Shown one piece after another: positions 47,196 to 58,560 of a stretch of DNA of 64,000 bases (positions are counted from its first letter, which is position 1; every line of letters begins with the position of its first letter). The position numbers and the translations under genes were made by a program. This DNA is from Rapana venosa (lineage: Eukaryota; Mollusca; Gastropoda; Neogastropoda; Muricidae), in contig CM054162.1 of the NCBI GenBank assembly GCA_028751875.1, positions 1,855,840 through 1,919,839 on the forward strand, read 5' to 3'. A model generated the notes under the pieces. That model had not been told where the DNA came from, searched no databases, and saw only the letters and a program-made list of their open reading frames with translations.

Positions 47196-47767
47196 GTGCT
47201 CCAATGTCTCTGCCACATTTCAAGAACACGTAAATGAAGTGGAACTGCAGGGAATGGAAGAGCACCTATGGATTCATCAATATTTTTTTTTAAGTGTCCG
47301 GAGCAGATGCAGCGTTAAGTGTTTAACATGAAATCTTCGTATTTGGTATTGAGTAGTTTGTGAGGGAAACGTAATTATACCACCTGTACAAACACTGCAT
47401 TTGAGGTACATTAAAAACCTGTGCTTAGGTAATGCATAACGTAGATAAACAGAAATGAAGAGAAACAGACATAGAAATAGACAGAGAAAGTAAAAAAAAT
47501 CAGGTGTGGGATTTTTGTTTTGTTTTTAACGATATAAAGCAGAAAAAAATTAGATATAGCCAATTTTAAATAGAAAAAGCTTTAAGTGAAATTAGCTGTT
47601 TTTAAGTAAATTTAAACAGAAGGTAAAATATGTTCCCTCTGTCTCTTTCTTTCATTCTCTCCCCCCTCTCTCCCTCTCCCATTTTTTTATAAATAAAAAT
47701 TGACATCAATTTACCCGGCGTTGAGTACACTCAAACAGAAGGTAAAAATAAAGATGGAATAATGAAA

Positions 47768-47769
<2 letters not shown>
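47196..47769. other. AT-rich spacer, no supported gene
   Basis: Nothing recognised. Confidence 0.5.
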
Positions 47770-47833
<64 letters not shown>

Positions 47834-47886
47834 CCTCTCTCTCTTTCCATCTCTCTCTCCCTTTCTCTGTCTCTGTCTCTCTCTCC
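47770..47886. repeat. (CT)n microsatellite
   Basis: CT repeats with CTCC and TTTC interruptions. Confidence 0.95.
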
Positions 47887-48004
47887 AAATACCACAACGT
47901 ATACGTGCTATTCAGCTGATGTATGGCCCATGTTGTCGGAGAAAATGGGTAGGTCAATACCTATGGGAGTACTTTGCTGCTTTTCCCCTTCCCCGGTGAT
48001 TTTC

Positions 48005-48504
48005 NNNNNNNNNNNNNNNNNNNNNNNNNNNNNNNNNNNNNNNNNNNNNNNNNNNNNNNNNNNNNNNNNNNNNNNNNNNNNNNNNNNNNNNNNNNNNNNN
48101 NNNNNNNNNNNNNNNNNNNNNNNNNNNNNNNNNNNNNNNNNNNNNNNNNNNNNNNNNNNNNNNNNNNNNNNNNNNNNNNNNNNNNNNNNNNNNNNNNNNN
48201 NNNNNNNNNNNNNNNNNNNNNNNNNNNNNNNNNNNNNNNNNNNNNNNNNNNNNNNNNNNNNNNNNNNNNNNNNNNNNNNNNNNNNNNNNNNNNNNNNNNN
48301 NNNNNNNNNNNNNNNNNNNNNNNNNNNNNNNNNNNNNNNNNNNNNNNNNNNNNNNNNNNNNNNNNNNNNNNNNNNNNNNNNNNNNNNNNNNNNNNNNNNN
48401 NNNNNNNNNNNNNNNNNNNNNNNNNNNNNNNNNNNNNNNNNNNNNNNNNNNNNNNNNNNNNNNNNNNNNNNNNNNNNNNNNNNNNNNNNNNNNNNNNNNN
48501 NNNN
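48005..48504. other. Assembly gap (500 N)
   Basis: Exactly 500 N, a round placeholder length, so the true distance between the flanks is unknown. Frames that run through the N are meaningless. Confidence 0.99.
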
Positions 48505-48959
48505 GTTTTTGGGTTTTTTTTTAAATTTTTTAATTTTCATTTTTTTTTTGGTTTGTATTTTTCTTTCATCTTTTTTAACTTTTTGTCGTTAAATTTTTTT
48601 CCCCCTTTATTATCTTTGCAAGAGTGCAAATAGCATTTTTGGCCTCTTTGTGTTTTGATTTTTGAACTTTTTTGAATGGCGTCTTAAGAATTTTTTCAAT
48701 TGTTATTGTTATACTACTTGCATTTTATTTGTTGATTTGAAACATTTTCTGTGTGACACTACTTGCTTACTTGAATTTATTTGTCGAGTTAAAGCTCTCT
48801 TTTTTGTGTGTGTATGAACGCTTTACTTGCTTACTTGAATTAGAGACTTATATATGTATTCAACATTCGTTATTTTTTCATCACTGTTTTAATGTTATAA
48901 TTATTAGGAGTCAGAAAATAAGCCTTGGATAAAAGAAAATGGACATAGAGTAGGGCATT
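48505..48959. other. T-rich sequence after the gap
   Basis: The first 120 bases are T homopolymers, possibly low-quality contig end. The rest is AT-rich. No gene. Confidence 0.5.
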
Positions 48960-51720
48960 TAAACATTAATCACATGATCAACAAAATTGACAGAAATATC
49001 ATCAATTTTGACAAATTCGGGACATTCTTTTTCAATATTCGGATTCTCAGATCTCGATTATCTTCAAACATTTCCAATAAGATATATCGTGCCCTGGCTA
49101 CAATAGTGTACGTAAAGATCCAATGCAAGACAGAGAAACAGGTTTACTACTGTACATCCATCAGTCACTGCGATTCAAAAGAATAGATAGTTTAGAACAA
49201 ACATAATGTAGAAGCACTCTGGTCGAAATTCAAATAAAATATATAAACCAATTCTCTTATGTTTTCTTTACAGGAATCCAGCTGAGAGAGTCGACTGGAT
49301 TGATCATTTTATTTCAATGATGGACGAGGCTTACAATCAGTCAAGTGAAATATAGTTTTAGGAGACTTTAATATAGATTTATTAAAAGATAACTATAACT
49401 GGAACCTCACTTATAAATCCTATGGTCTGACTCAATTAATACAATCACCGACACGTATAACCAATTATCCAATACACTATTTGAGCATTTATATGTGACT
49501 GATCCCAAAAGTATTATAGAAACAGCTGTCCCTGAGTGGAGGTTGCAGTGATCATTTTCTATTTGCTTACATGGTCCAAAAGGGTGCAAACATTCCAAAA
49601 CTGAGTCCACAAAACAATTATTTTCGAAATTGTCCAAATTTGACAGTGAAAATTTCATTTCCGATCTTCTACTTTCTCCTCTCAATAGCGCTAATCAAAT
49701 ACAGATCTTGATCAGGCTTTAGAAGTTTGGCATATATTTTCCTTAATGTATACAACCAAACATGCTCCGTTACAGACCAAAGAAGTAAGATTATCGAAAA
49801 AAACCTCCAGGGCTAACCGATGAAATCCACAATGCCATATATCACCAAGACTATTGTTTGAAACAGGATTGCCGTGAAAAATTATAAAAACATAGGAATA
49901 AAGTAACTTTCTCTGATACGACTGAGAAAAAGAAATATTTCTCCCTCTGATAAATGACAAGAAAAATAGCAATCTATATGGAAAGCTATAAATCATTAAC
50001 TAAATAAAACGCAAAATTTCGAGGGAAATAACCTAAAGACATATCACAACTAAATTAAACTTCCATGTTTCCACTGTGCTCAACAGATAATACAAACTGA
50101 TGATTCTAATAACATGACCTTAGATGAATTACAAAAATACCGCCTTGAAAAAAACATTCGTCTTTGTTGACGCGCATCCTTTAAGTGTTCAAGAAGTTTC
50201 CATATCGTTAAAACGATTAAAAACAACTGGCCGTCGTGCCATTGATGGAATTGATGGAAATCCTGAAACCTATCTTCTCAAATTTATAGCAAAACTCCTC
50301 ACTTATATTTACAATCTTTGTCGGGATAAACAATCTACCCTAAGGCCTTAAAGCAAGCCAATCATTATTCCTGGTTATATCAGAAATACTGCTGAATCCA
50401 TCAACTTCAGAACAATTTATATAGTGTCAGTTCTTTCAAAACCCGTGGAACACATAAACATAAGTGGGGTGTAATTCTTTCCCATCTTAAAAAAGATAAC
50501 CTATACCCCAGATCAGTTGGGGTTCAGAGAACATCACTCATCCATACAGCTTTAAAAGATCTGATAGATTCGCGGTTATCAAACCATAAATTTTAAAAAA
50601 ACCACTTTGCAGGAGTTTTATTTGTTGATTTCGCTATGCGTTTGTGATATAAAACATAAACTTCTTCCCTTAAAACCTATCAGCTTACAAACTATAACTC
50701 AACACACTAAATTTAATCCATCTTTTCTTTTCTGAATAGACAGCAAAGAGTGTCTCTAAACGCATCATCTCCAGTTTTCGTCCAAACGTTATGTATACCT
50801 CAAGCTCTGTTTTTAGATCGTTTTGCTGTTCTAATTGTAATATCAACGATCTTCCTTTATTTATAAGAACTCAGCGCGAAATGTTTGCAGATAACACCAC
50901 CTTTAAATAGCTAAATCAAACGCTCATGAAGTCTATAATACCATGCAAAAGGTATTGATCACCTTGTTAAATGGACACATATAAACCATATGGAACTTAA
51001 CCCACATAAAACAAAATTTATGTTAAAACAAACAGACGAAAGCGTCAGGAAACTTATCTCATACATTACCAGATCTATATATTCTAATGTAAAGTTGAAT
51101 CAAGTAGTAAATCACAAGTCCTCAGTGTAACGAAGACAATAATATAACATGTCAAAACATTTGAAAAGACTAAACGCAAATAATGCATCAAAAATGATCA
51201 GTTAGAACAATAAAAATAAACCCTTTCAGACCTTCATTACAAGAAAACTATTTTTATGCATATTTTCAGTGTAATATTGATTAAGGGTTTCACACAGTGA
51301 GATTAGCTAGCAAATAATAATTTAAACCGTTTAATAAGTGTTCCATAAAAAGCCATATAGCACTGAACTATAAACATGTAAATGTTCTACCTCTCGAAGC
51401 ACAATTCTAATCAATAATAGGGATTTTTATGCATGAAAATACTGCTCGGACATGCTCCTTTTGTCTTAAGAACATTATTATTAATGAATATCGACATACA
51501 CATAAACTGAACCTTCCCTTTTAACGACTATTACTCTATGGAAATCTATCTAAAAATAAACTGGAGGATGGTTTGTGAAATAATTTACCAGAATTCACAA
51601 GATCGAATTGAACTTAAAAAAATTCAAAAAACAGGTTGTACAATTTCCTTATGGACCTATCTGACTTGAGCTGTCCTATGTCCAAAGATGAAATTGAGAA
51701 CAATAATATATGCATAAAAT
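48960..51720 (+). pseudogene. Decayed LINE with endonuclease and RT fossils
   Basis: Many stops and frameshifts, but the domain order is readable. An FNIRILRSRL-like endonuclease start is near 49035, then PAERVDWIDHF (49275). GDFNIDLL follows (49361-49384, the catalytic GDFN block of AP endonuclease-like domains), then YGLTQLIQSPTRIT (about 49420) and CSDHFLF (about 49548, the SDH block). RT pieces are SLIHTALKDLIDS (50535-50575), AGVLFVDFA (50612), INDLPLFI and FADNTTF (50881-50900; the usual FADD is altered) and HINHMELNPHKTKF (50980-51020). The C-terminus is NLPEFTR and KKQVVQFP (51580-51645). This fits a CR1/L2/jockey-type element. It is inactive. Confidence 0.85.
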
Positions 51721-51775
51721 ATATTTTTTCCCACTGATATTGATATATTTCGCATTGTATACATAGCTTTGAGAT

Positions 51776-51822
51776 CTCTCTCTCTCTTCTCTCCTGTCTC
51801 TCTGTCTCTCTCTCTCTCTCTC

Positions 51823-51865
<43 letters not shown>

Positions 51866-51900
51866 CTCCCTCTCCCCCCTTCACTCTCGTTTGTATCTCT
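51776..51900. repeat. (CT)n microsatellite
   Basis: CT repeats directly downstream of the LINE fossil's C-terminus. Confidence 0.93.
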
Positions 51901-52154
51901 CTGACACTTTAAAAAAATGTTGTTTAACAATATGACTCAAGAAACAATTAGGGTGTATTGTCATATCATCATTCCATCAAGCTCCATAAAGTTTCTATGT
52001 TATACATAATTATTTTTTGTTTACGATGATGGGTGGTGATTGAGGGGGATATGATCGAGGGATGACAACATCATGATAGTGGTGATGTTTATTGTGAATA
52101 TTATGATTCCTTTGCTTATATTTTGTCTGTTTACCTTCTTTCATTCTTTCTTTC
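51901..52154. other. Short spacer
   Basis: AT-rich, with a GATGATGGGTGGTGAT stretch. Nothing recognised. Confidence 0.5.
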
Positions 52155-52230
52155 GAGGCTGGATGTAAAAAGTCTTTGTACTTATTCTATTACCCTCCAG
52201 AAAATTAAATTTCGTTATCGTTATCGTATC
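52155..52230 (+). mobile_element. Retroposon 3'-terminal module with CGTTAT tail
   Basis: GGCTGGATGTAAAAAGTCTT, TGTACTTATTCTATTACCCT, CCAGAAAATTAAATTTCG, then TTATCGTTATCGTATC. The hexamer tail is followed by (CT)n. Confidence 0.75.
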
Positions 52231-52231
52231 C

Positions 52232-52298
52232 CTCTCTCTCTTCTCTCTCCTTCTCTCCTTCTCTCTCTTTCAACCTCTCTCTCTTTCTCTCTCCTCTC

Positions 52299-52342
<44 letters not shown>

Positions 52343-52386
52343 CTCTCTCTCTCTCTCATCTCTCTCCCTCTCTCTCTCTCTCTCGA
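52232..52386. repeat. (CT)n microsatellite
   Basis: CT repeats, 150 bp. Confidence 0.95.
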
Positions 52387-52402
52387 TAAAGTATGACTCA
52401 AA

Positions 52403-53560
52403 GTGGTCAGTGACTGTGTGAAGACTATGCTTGCTTCTTCTCTGGCATTCCGGTCAGTTTGTGGCCGATTTTTGTCTGTTATTTATTTCTTTCATGACAA
52501 AGCAAGCCAAATTCAAATCAGCCATGAGAAATGCAGTGTACGGCGTGAGAAGCCGTGCATACGGTGTTATGCTTTGGTGGCTCCTCTTTCTACTTTTTCT
52601 ACGGAGAATTTAATCCACCAATGTGGAGATGTTGAACTGAGTCCAGGACCCATCCGTAAAACGGAAGGAGGACGAACAATCTACGCTGTCCGCATTGGAA
52701 CAGCTCTCGTCGGTACAGCACTGACAAATCCTGACCTCCCGAAGCCAACGAGGCCCCCTCCCCCCCCCCCCAACACTGTCACCTGATTCTATTCAACAGA
52801 CATTGTGACCTAGGCTCAGAGATCGAGTGTTACAGCAACACAACGAGGGAAGAATAAAGACAGCAAAACAAAGCTGTTCTAATCTCGAGGAGAGATGAAC
52901 TGTATAAAGCAGCCAAGAAAGGTTTGGAAAACCGAGAATGAAAGTCTGCGGAAGAAATGAAAAGTTAAGTGAAAGAACAGAGTTCTTGGAGAAGAGGTCG
53001 ACGATCTGGAGGGAAGATCTAAGAGAAACAACAATGATAATTCATGGAATCCTCGAGATGAAAAAAGTCTTGGCAGGAATGTAGATCGTGTGCAAGAAAT
53101 GTTCACGGCCCACTAGAAAACTTTCGCAAGCATTCCTTTTGACCGAGTTGCATCGTCTTAGCCAAGCCCAATGCCCCCATTGTTGCCTGCTGTACATTTT
53201 TTCAAAGACAAGGGCTAAATTCTTCAGGCAAAGCAGAAGCCTGAAGGGAGTGGGGTCTTCATTGTGCAGACTTCTCTTTTTCGGGTAAGAGAAATCCGAA
53301 GAAGCATGTGCCGCACCTGAAGACAGCCCGAAGTCAGGACAAAAGGGCGTCGATGTGGTACGACCACCTCGTCCATAGAGGCGAGAAGTTTGGCCGGACG
53401 ACAGGATCAGCTGTGTCCTCTGCAATAACGGTCGGCCGGCCCTGCGCAAAATCTGTCCGGACCCGAAACTGTGGAGGCATAAAAAAAAAACAGTCACCGC
53501 ATGCACAGAATACCACGAACAGTTTTTCATGTGCTAAGAAATGGAGGGAAAGGGTGGTTT
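52403..53560 (+). pseudogene. LINE ORF1 fossil: 2A-like motif, coiled coil, RRM-like region
   Basis: An open frame at 52403-52786 (127 codons) carries a 2A-like motif at residues 75-83 and a proline-rich stretch. In shifted frames after it come a charged coiled-coil-like segment (about 52880-53000, ENESLRKK) and NNNDNSWNP or IIHGI-like sequence (53030-53050). An RRM-like part with LTELHRLSQAQCP and FKDKG (53140-53215) follows, then HLKTARSQDKRASMWYDHLV (53310-53372) and GEKF. This order matches L1-type ORF1 proteins (coiled coil, RRM, C-terminal domain). Several frameshifts make it non-functional. The assignment rests on motif order. Confidence 0.75.
52625..52651 (+). other. 2A-like ribosome-skipping motif (degenerate)
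   Basis: It encodes GDVELSPGP. The 2A consensus is D-V/I-E-x-N-P-G-P; here the Asn before the PGP is Ser. 2A-like sequences near the N-terminus of ORF proteins are known from APE-type LINEs of marine invertebrates. With the Asn lost, skipping is expected to be weak or absent (inference). Confidence 0.75.
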
Positions 53561-54320
53561 GAATGTTGAATAGTGCTGATGCTGAAATGAGCGAGAGTGT
53601 AAAAATCCTGCAGGGTTTGGATGTAGTGTTGATTGCATGTATAAGAAAAGTTGTAAACAAACCAAAAGTGTGGATTTGAAGAATGAATGTTATTACATCA
53701 GCCACTATCCAAATATACAATAGAATCCGATATTTTAACCAGAATAAAGTTTATACTAATTCCAGCAAAAAACTAATGTTTTTACAAGAGTTGAAAGTCA
53801 CGTTTTGACTTGTTAATACGAAAGGTGATGCATGCTCTTCCAGATTCCAAGCTGTTCAGCACACGACAGTCGATTGATGTGAACAGATGAAACAGAGAGA
53901 GAAAATAAAGTAATAGAAAAGAAAGAGTGAGGTGGGGGACATGGTAGAGAGAGGAATAACGACTGTAAGGCTGTCCGAGATGAGGGGGAGAAGGTGTGCC
54001 AGAAGAGGGGAAGAGTGCGAGAGGAAGGAGAACACAATGAACACTATGACGGTGACAGTGAGAAAAGAGATAAGATGAGGAGGTGGCGAAGAAGCAATGA
54101 GTGTGAGGACGGAGTGAGAATGGTACGGTGAGGGTGCGCTGAAAAAGAGAATAATGTGAAGGAGGAAGGAGAGTTGAGGAGGGGTACAGTGGGCAGGACA
54201 TGACACTGCACGTGACTCCAGCTAAGAATGGGATTAAAGGAGATGTCAGAAAGGGATGGTGAGTCTAGGAACGCTAATCCTGCTGACCTGAGCTTTGGAC
54301 GTTCGTAGGCCCTGTTGTAA
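53561..54320. other. Spacer between ORF1 and ORF2 fossils
   Basis: Includes a purine-rich stretch (53880-54190) whose complement is open for 139 codons but has no domain. It may be inter-ORF sequence of one LINE or an unrelated insertion. Confidence 0.5.
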
Positions 54321-54324
54321 ATAA

Positions 54325-57300
54325 TGTATCCTTCTTCACTGGAATATTTGTGGGTTTGTCTTCTAAAATGGAATGACCCAGATTTTGTACAAATTATTTC
54401 TCCTTTTGATTTTGGTGTGTCTTGTTGAACGATTATGGAAAAGTTTCAGTCCCAAGTTTGTTAAAAGATATTAAATATTTGTAAAGCCTGAATAAATAAT
54501 GTCAAGAAAGGAAGATATTCAGGGAATAATTTGCCTTGTCCGCAAGTCTTTAGTCGGTTTTGTGCACAAACTGAAATGTGACAGACTTCTTCCTTTGCTG
54601 TTTTTGATTGACAAAACTTTTGGGGGGTTGCAAAGATGTTTGTCTTTTGTGTTGTTATATACCTCCGAAAATGCACCCTATTACTGTATTAATGATTATG
54701 ACAATGGGATTGATATTTTGGAACATGTCTAAGGATATCTTCTTTCTTTCCAGGAAGTTGATGTTTTGATAAGTGGCGACAAAATGCCAGGACGGCAGAA
54801 ATTTTTCCAGAAATTAGGATGATGATAAACTTCCACCGTTGGCAAAAACAAGAATCCACAGTAGTATTCAAAACATCTGAAGTGATAGATATTAAAACTA
54901 TATGGGAAAAAGTTGTTAAGGCTGTGTACTGTAATCGGTCTGTGTATTTTGAATGGGTATGTAATGACGATCACAGGTCGTTCACGATACACTTCGATGT
55001 CGAAATAGTGTTAATGACCTACTTTTTAGCAACTGTTAATTTCTTGGAGGCTATTAAGGATTAATCACTCTTTTAGGTATAAGACATAATTGAATCGATC
55101 ATATGCCACTCTTATTGTGTTTTTGAAAAACAAAGTAAATTGAAATCCAGTTCAAATGATCTATATATAGTTAGAACTCAGTTTATAATAAATATGTTTG
55201 AAAAAAAGAACGTGAACAACGAGTTTGTACTTCTTGTGAATTCAAATGAAGAGGCAGGGACGTCCGTGTATGGGAAGCTCTCTAGATGTTGATGTTAATG
55301 AAGCCTGGTTAGATTTAATGACATTATTAAAGAACATGCTCAATGATGATAAAAAGAAATTCCTGGTTCAAAGTGAATGAACTAAGGTGAGGAGGGGGTG
55401 GGTTTTGAAGTTTTAGGTAATGTTGGGGGGGGGGAGGTTGAGAGTGCTACACAGCATTGCGGTAATGCGGAGGCTATTGAGAAATTAGAAAAACTCGACA
55501 GAATGATGACAGGGTTAAGTATTGTATTGCACGACGGGAATATAAGAATCTAAATAAAAAAAGAAAGATACTACAAGGGATGCCTTATAGCTGAACTCTT
55601 AAATTCTGTGGAATGATCAACATTATTTTTGTGGAGCAGTGCATAAAATATGTAATAGGAAATCACAGCCGCAGAATGACATTTCGATCTCTGATTGGTA
55701 TCAACATTTAAAAAATGTACTAGAAACAGATGTTGAAGAAAATAATATACAGAAAATGATTTAACAGAGAAGGTGATAGGTTTTAAATAGGCCAACTACA
55801 TCAGAAGAAGTGGTTACTACTATTAGAAAATTGAAAAACAATAAAACTACAGGTCCTGATGGTCTTATTGGATAATTTTTTAAGATCTCAAATGGAGTCA
55901 TTGTCAGTTTTTATAAGGTTGTTCAATTATTTATTGACAGGGAGTATCTTTATCCTGAAAGTGGAATGAGTCTGTTATTTTGCCATATTATTAAAAAGGG
56001 GATGTTAATAATGTCAACAACTATATAGAATATCATTATGTAACTTAGAGTAAACCTATACATTTTTGTTTAATAACAAAAGATTACAAGAATGGATTAA
56101 ATCAAAAGATATCACTGTGAACACCACGCTGGTTTCAAGAAAGGTTATAGTACGGTTAATCATGTTTACTTTGTTAGCTTGCAATTCAGAAACAATTCAC
56201 AATAATCGAAAATATATGTAGCCTTTGTTGATTTTGAAAAGGCATTTGATTCCGTTTCTAGAAAACTATATGGCCTATTTTGTTAAACAATAAAATTACA
56301 GGTAGATTAAGACGTTGGTTGAAAGCAGTACCAAGAAGTGAAGGCGAGAAATAAGATCGGCCGCAACATTTTTCAGAAGTTTTTAAACTGCACCCATGAG
56401 TAAAACAGGGATGTAATGTATCCAGTATTGTTTTCATGTTTTATTAAGACTTAGCTCTAAAACTTCCAAATGTAAACATGGTGTGACTTTGATCTTAATG
56501 AATTATTATATTGTTATTTGCTGGACGGATATTATTTACTATCGACAACAGTGACTGGTTTACAAAGACAAACTTGATAACTTGTGTACGGCTGCATCTA
56601 GTTAGAAGTTTAAAGGTAAATATGGGTAAAACAAATATATTGTTTTTCGTAAGGGTGGTACTTAGCACGACAAGAAAAATTGACATATGGCAATGTAAAG
56701 GTTGAAGTAGTGAATGTAATAAAAAAACCTGGGTCTATGGTTTTCAACTAGACTTAGTTTTCGCTTTGCATATCCAGTCCTATGAGGACAAGCAAGAAAG
56801 AAGTTTTTGCAATTTTCGTGTGCTGTATAAATGGCCTGCTGTAATTTTTCTCTTTTTTGTAAACTATATGATACTCAGGTACAGTCAATATTGTTGTATG
56901 GAGCTGAAATCGGCTTTTGAAAAAAGCCACAGGTTGAAAATGAACGTACATGCTACGAACGTTTTTTTGAATGTAGACCTTCGAACGCCCCATGACCTTG
57001 TGCAAGGGAGCTTGGAGATTTCCATACATATTAACTCATAACGTAAAATGTATTAAATCGGTTAACATTGACTCGTATGGATAAGTAGAATCCCTTTAAA
57101 AGCATATGGATGGTGTATAAATTTAGACCGAAATGGTATGAAAACTTGGTTTACCGAGTGTTCGTGAGTGCGTAAATTCATATGATTTCCTTTTGACTGG
57201 GATAATCAAGGTACCAGTGTATCTCAAGCCTTCTTAAAAAGTTTCACCAAAGCTTAAAGATTGCAGATGGCAAAATTGGCATGAACATATGTATAACAGG

Positions 57301-57575
57301 GACAGATTTGCTCATATAGGCCGTTTAAAACAACTTGTTTTCGAAGAAATGTAATATTGACTTTAAAAAAATCGTATTTAATAGTGCTCTTACTAAATTT
57401 AGTTGGTGTTCAAGATATTGCAAGTCCCGAAATAATACCAGAACAGCACGAAGATGAAACGAAATGCCGTTTATGTCATAGTGCAATAGAAGACGAAATT
57501 CATTTCTTGTTTTGTTTGTCCACCTTACACGATCTTAAGATCAATTCATTAGCCCAAAATATTAATGGATGAGCC
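54325..57575 (+). pseudogene. LINE ORF2 fossil: endonuclease, RT and C-terminal Cys/His segment
   Basis: The endonuclease start is FTGIFVGLSSKMEWP (about 54335-54380), then an open piece 54499-54732 with GIICLVRKSLVGF and CINDYDNGIDIL. RT pieces are VVTTIRKLKNNKTTGPDGLI (55808-55868), HHAGFKKGYSTVNHVYFV (56115-56180) and YVAFVDFEKAFDSVSR (56215-56262). A broken FADD site lies near 56520, where small insertions turn it into LFAGRI. The C-terminus has CRLCHSAIEDEIHFLFC (57465-57515), a Cys-x2-Cys...His...Cys segment as in many LINE ORF2 ends. Dense stops show it is dead. It may be the second ORF of the element starting at 52403 (total about 5.2 kb). Confidence 0.85.
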
Positions 57576-57679
57576 TTGTAACATTAAGGTAAATGTTCTT
57601 CGGACAACAAAACATGAGACAACTTTAACAGAACTTGCCAATGGTCTGTTTTTAACCTGCATTGAAAAGGGTAAATACT

Positions 57680-57683
57680 GGGG

Positions 57684-57755
<72 letters not shown>
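57680..57755. repeat. Poly-G run
   Basis: Six G, one A, then 69 uninterrupted G. Real or artefactual; see findings. Glycine- or proline-only frames across it are trivial. Confidence 0.9.
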
Positions 57756-57756
<1 letters not shown>

Positions 57757-58339
57757 GCCGAGCGTAATAGGACAAATGCATACTTATTTTTGCAGCTTAC
57801 GGTGACTGGTGAGCTGGGAACTATATTGTGTTCTTGTTGTTTCATGATGATGTTAACCCCCTTCAGAAGGGGCCAGGCCTAAATCTGAATTAAACTATTC
57901 GCATTCGCGAATTCGCATTCTCTCTCTCTCTCTTATGCTCTTTTTTTTTTTATGTTTTTTACTTCCCCCCACCCCCCCCTCTCTCTCCTGCCTCCTCCTC
58001 TTATAAAGTCACTCTAATACAAACATTTAAAAGCCGCCCTTTCCCAACATTTTATGTGAAGTGTACCCAGGCCGCTCTCTACCATCCCCCCCGATCTGGC
58101 CTGCAGTATTACACACATCAAAAATAAAATATTTAGAGGCGGGCCACTTTTTGTGTATCCCTGTGAAAGCGAGTCGAAAGAGCCGCATTAAGAAAGGGAT
58201 GCGGGCAATGGAGTGGGGTGCTTTCCCCAACCCTTTTAGTATCTCCGACAAGATCTCAAACTAACGACAAGAAAACACCAGGATTAAAAAATGCCATCGG
58301 GCCAAAAACTCCTGAATCAGGATAAAAAACCCGCAAACT
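57756..58339. other. Spacer, no supported gene
   Basis: Contains short CT and C runs (57918-57985). No coding signal. Confidence 0.5.
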
Positions 58340-58560
58340 AAAATGGTAGGGGACGTCACACGAACATCTGGATGGCCAAGACTTCCTCCCGGGAAAGTAC
58401 AAGGAGGGAGACGAAAGGCAGACGGAAAAACCGATGGGAAAAAACATCGAGAGTGGATGGCCTTGATGGCACGACTTGCTACTGAAATCTGAAAACCACG
58501 GGGATGGAGGAAGCGGGTTTAAATCTTCATGGTGTCCCAAAGGGGACAAGACTACGGGAT
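58340..58560 (+). pseudogene. LINE 3' end, heavily degraded
   Basis: In shifting frames it reads DVTRTSGWPRLP, GGRRKADGKTDGKKHREWMA and ENHGDGGSGF, then SSWCPKGDK. This resembles the GHVTR..L, GRRRGRQKKRW.DNIREW and SSVVPQRP end of the same LINE group as 45020-45320. Several indels disrupt it. Confidence 0.65.

Noticed and set aside
47762..48633. Frames running through the gap
   Set aside because: Most codons are N.
53782..54201. 139-codon minus-strand frame
   Set aside because: Lies in a purine-rich spacer inside LINE fossils. S/L/P/H-rich composition and no domain.
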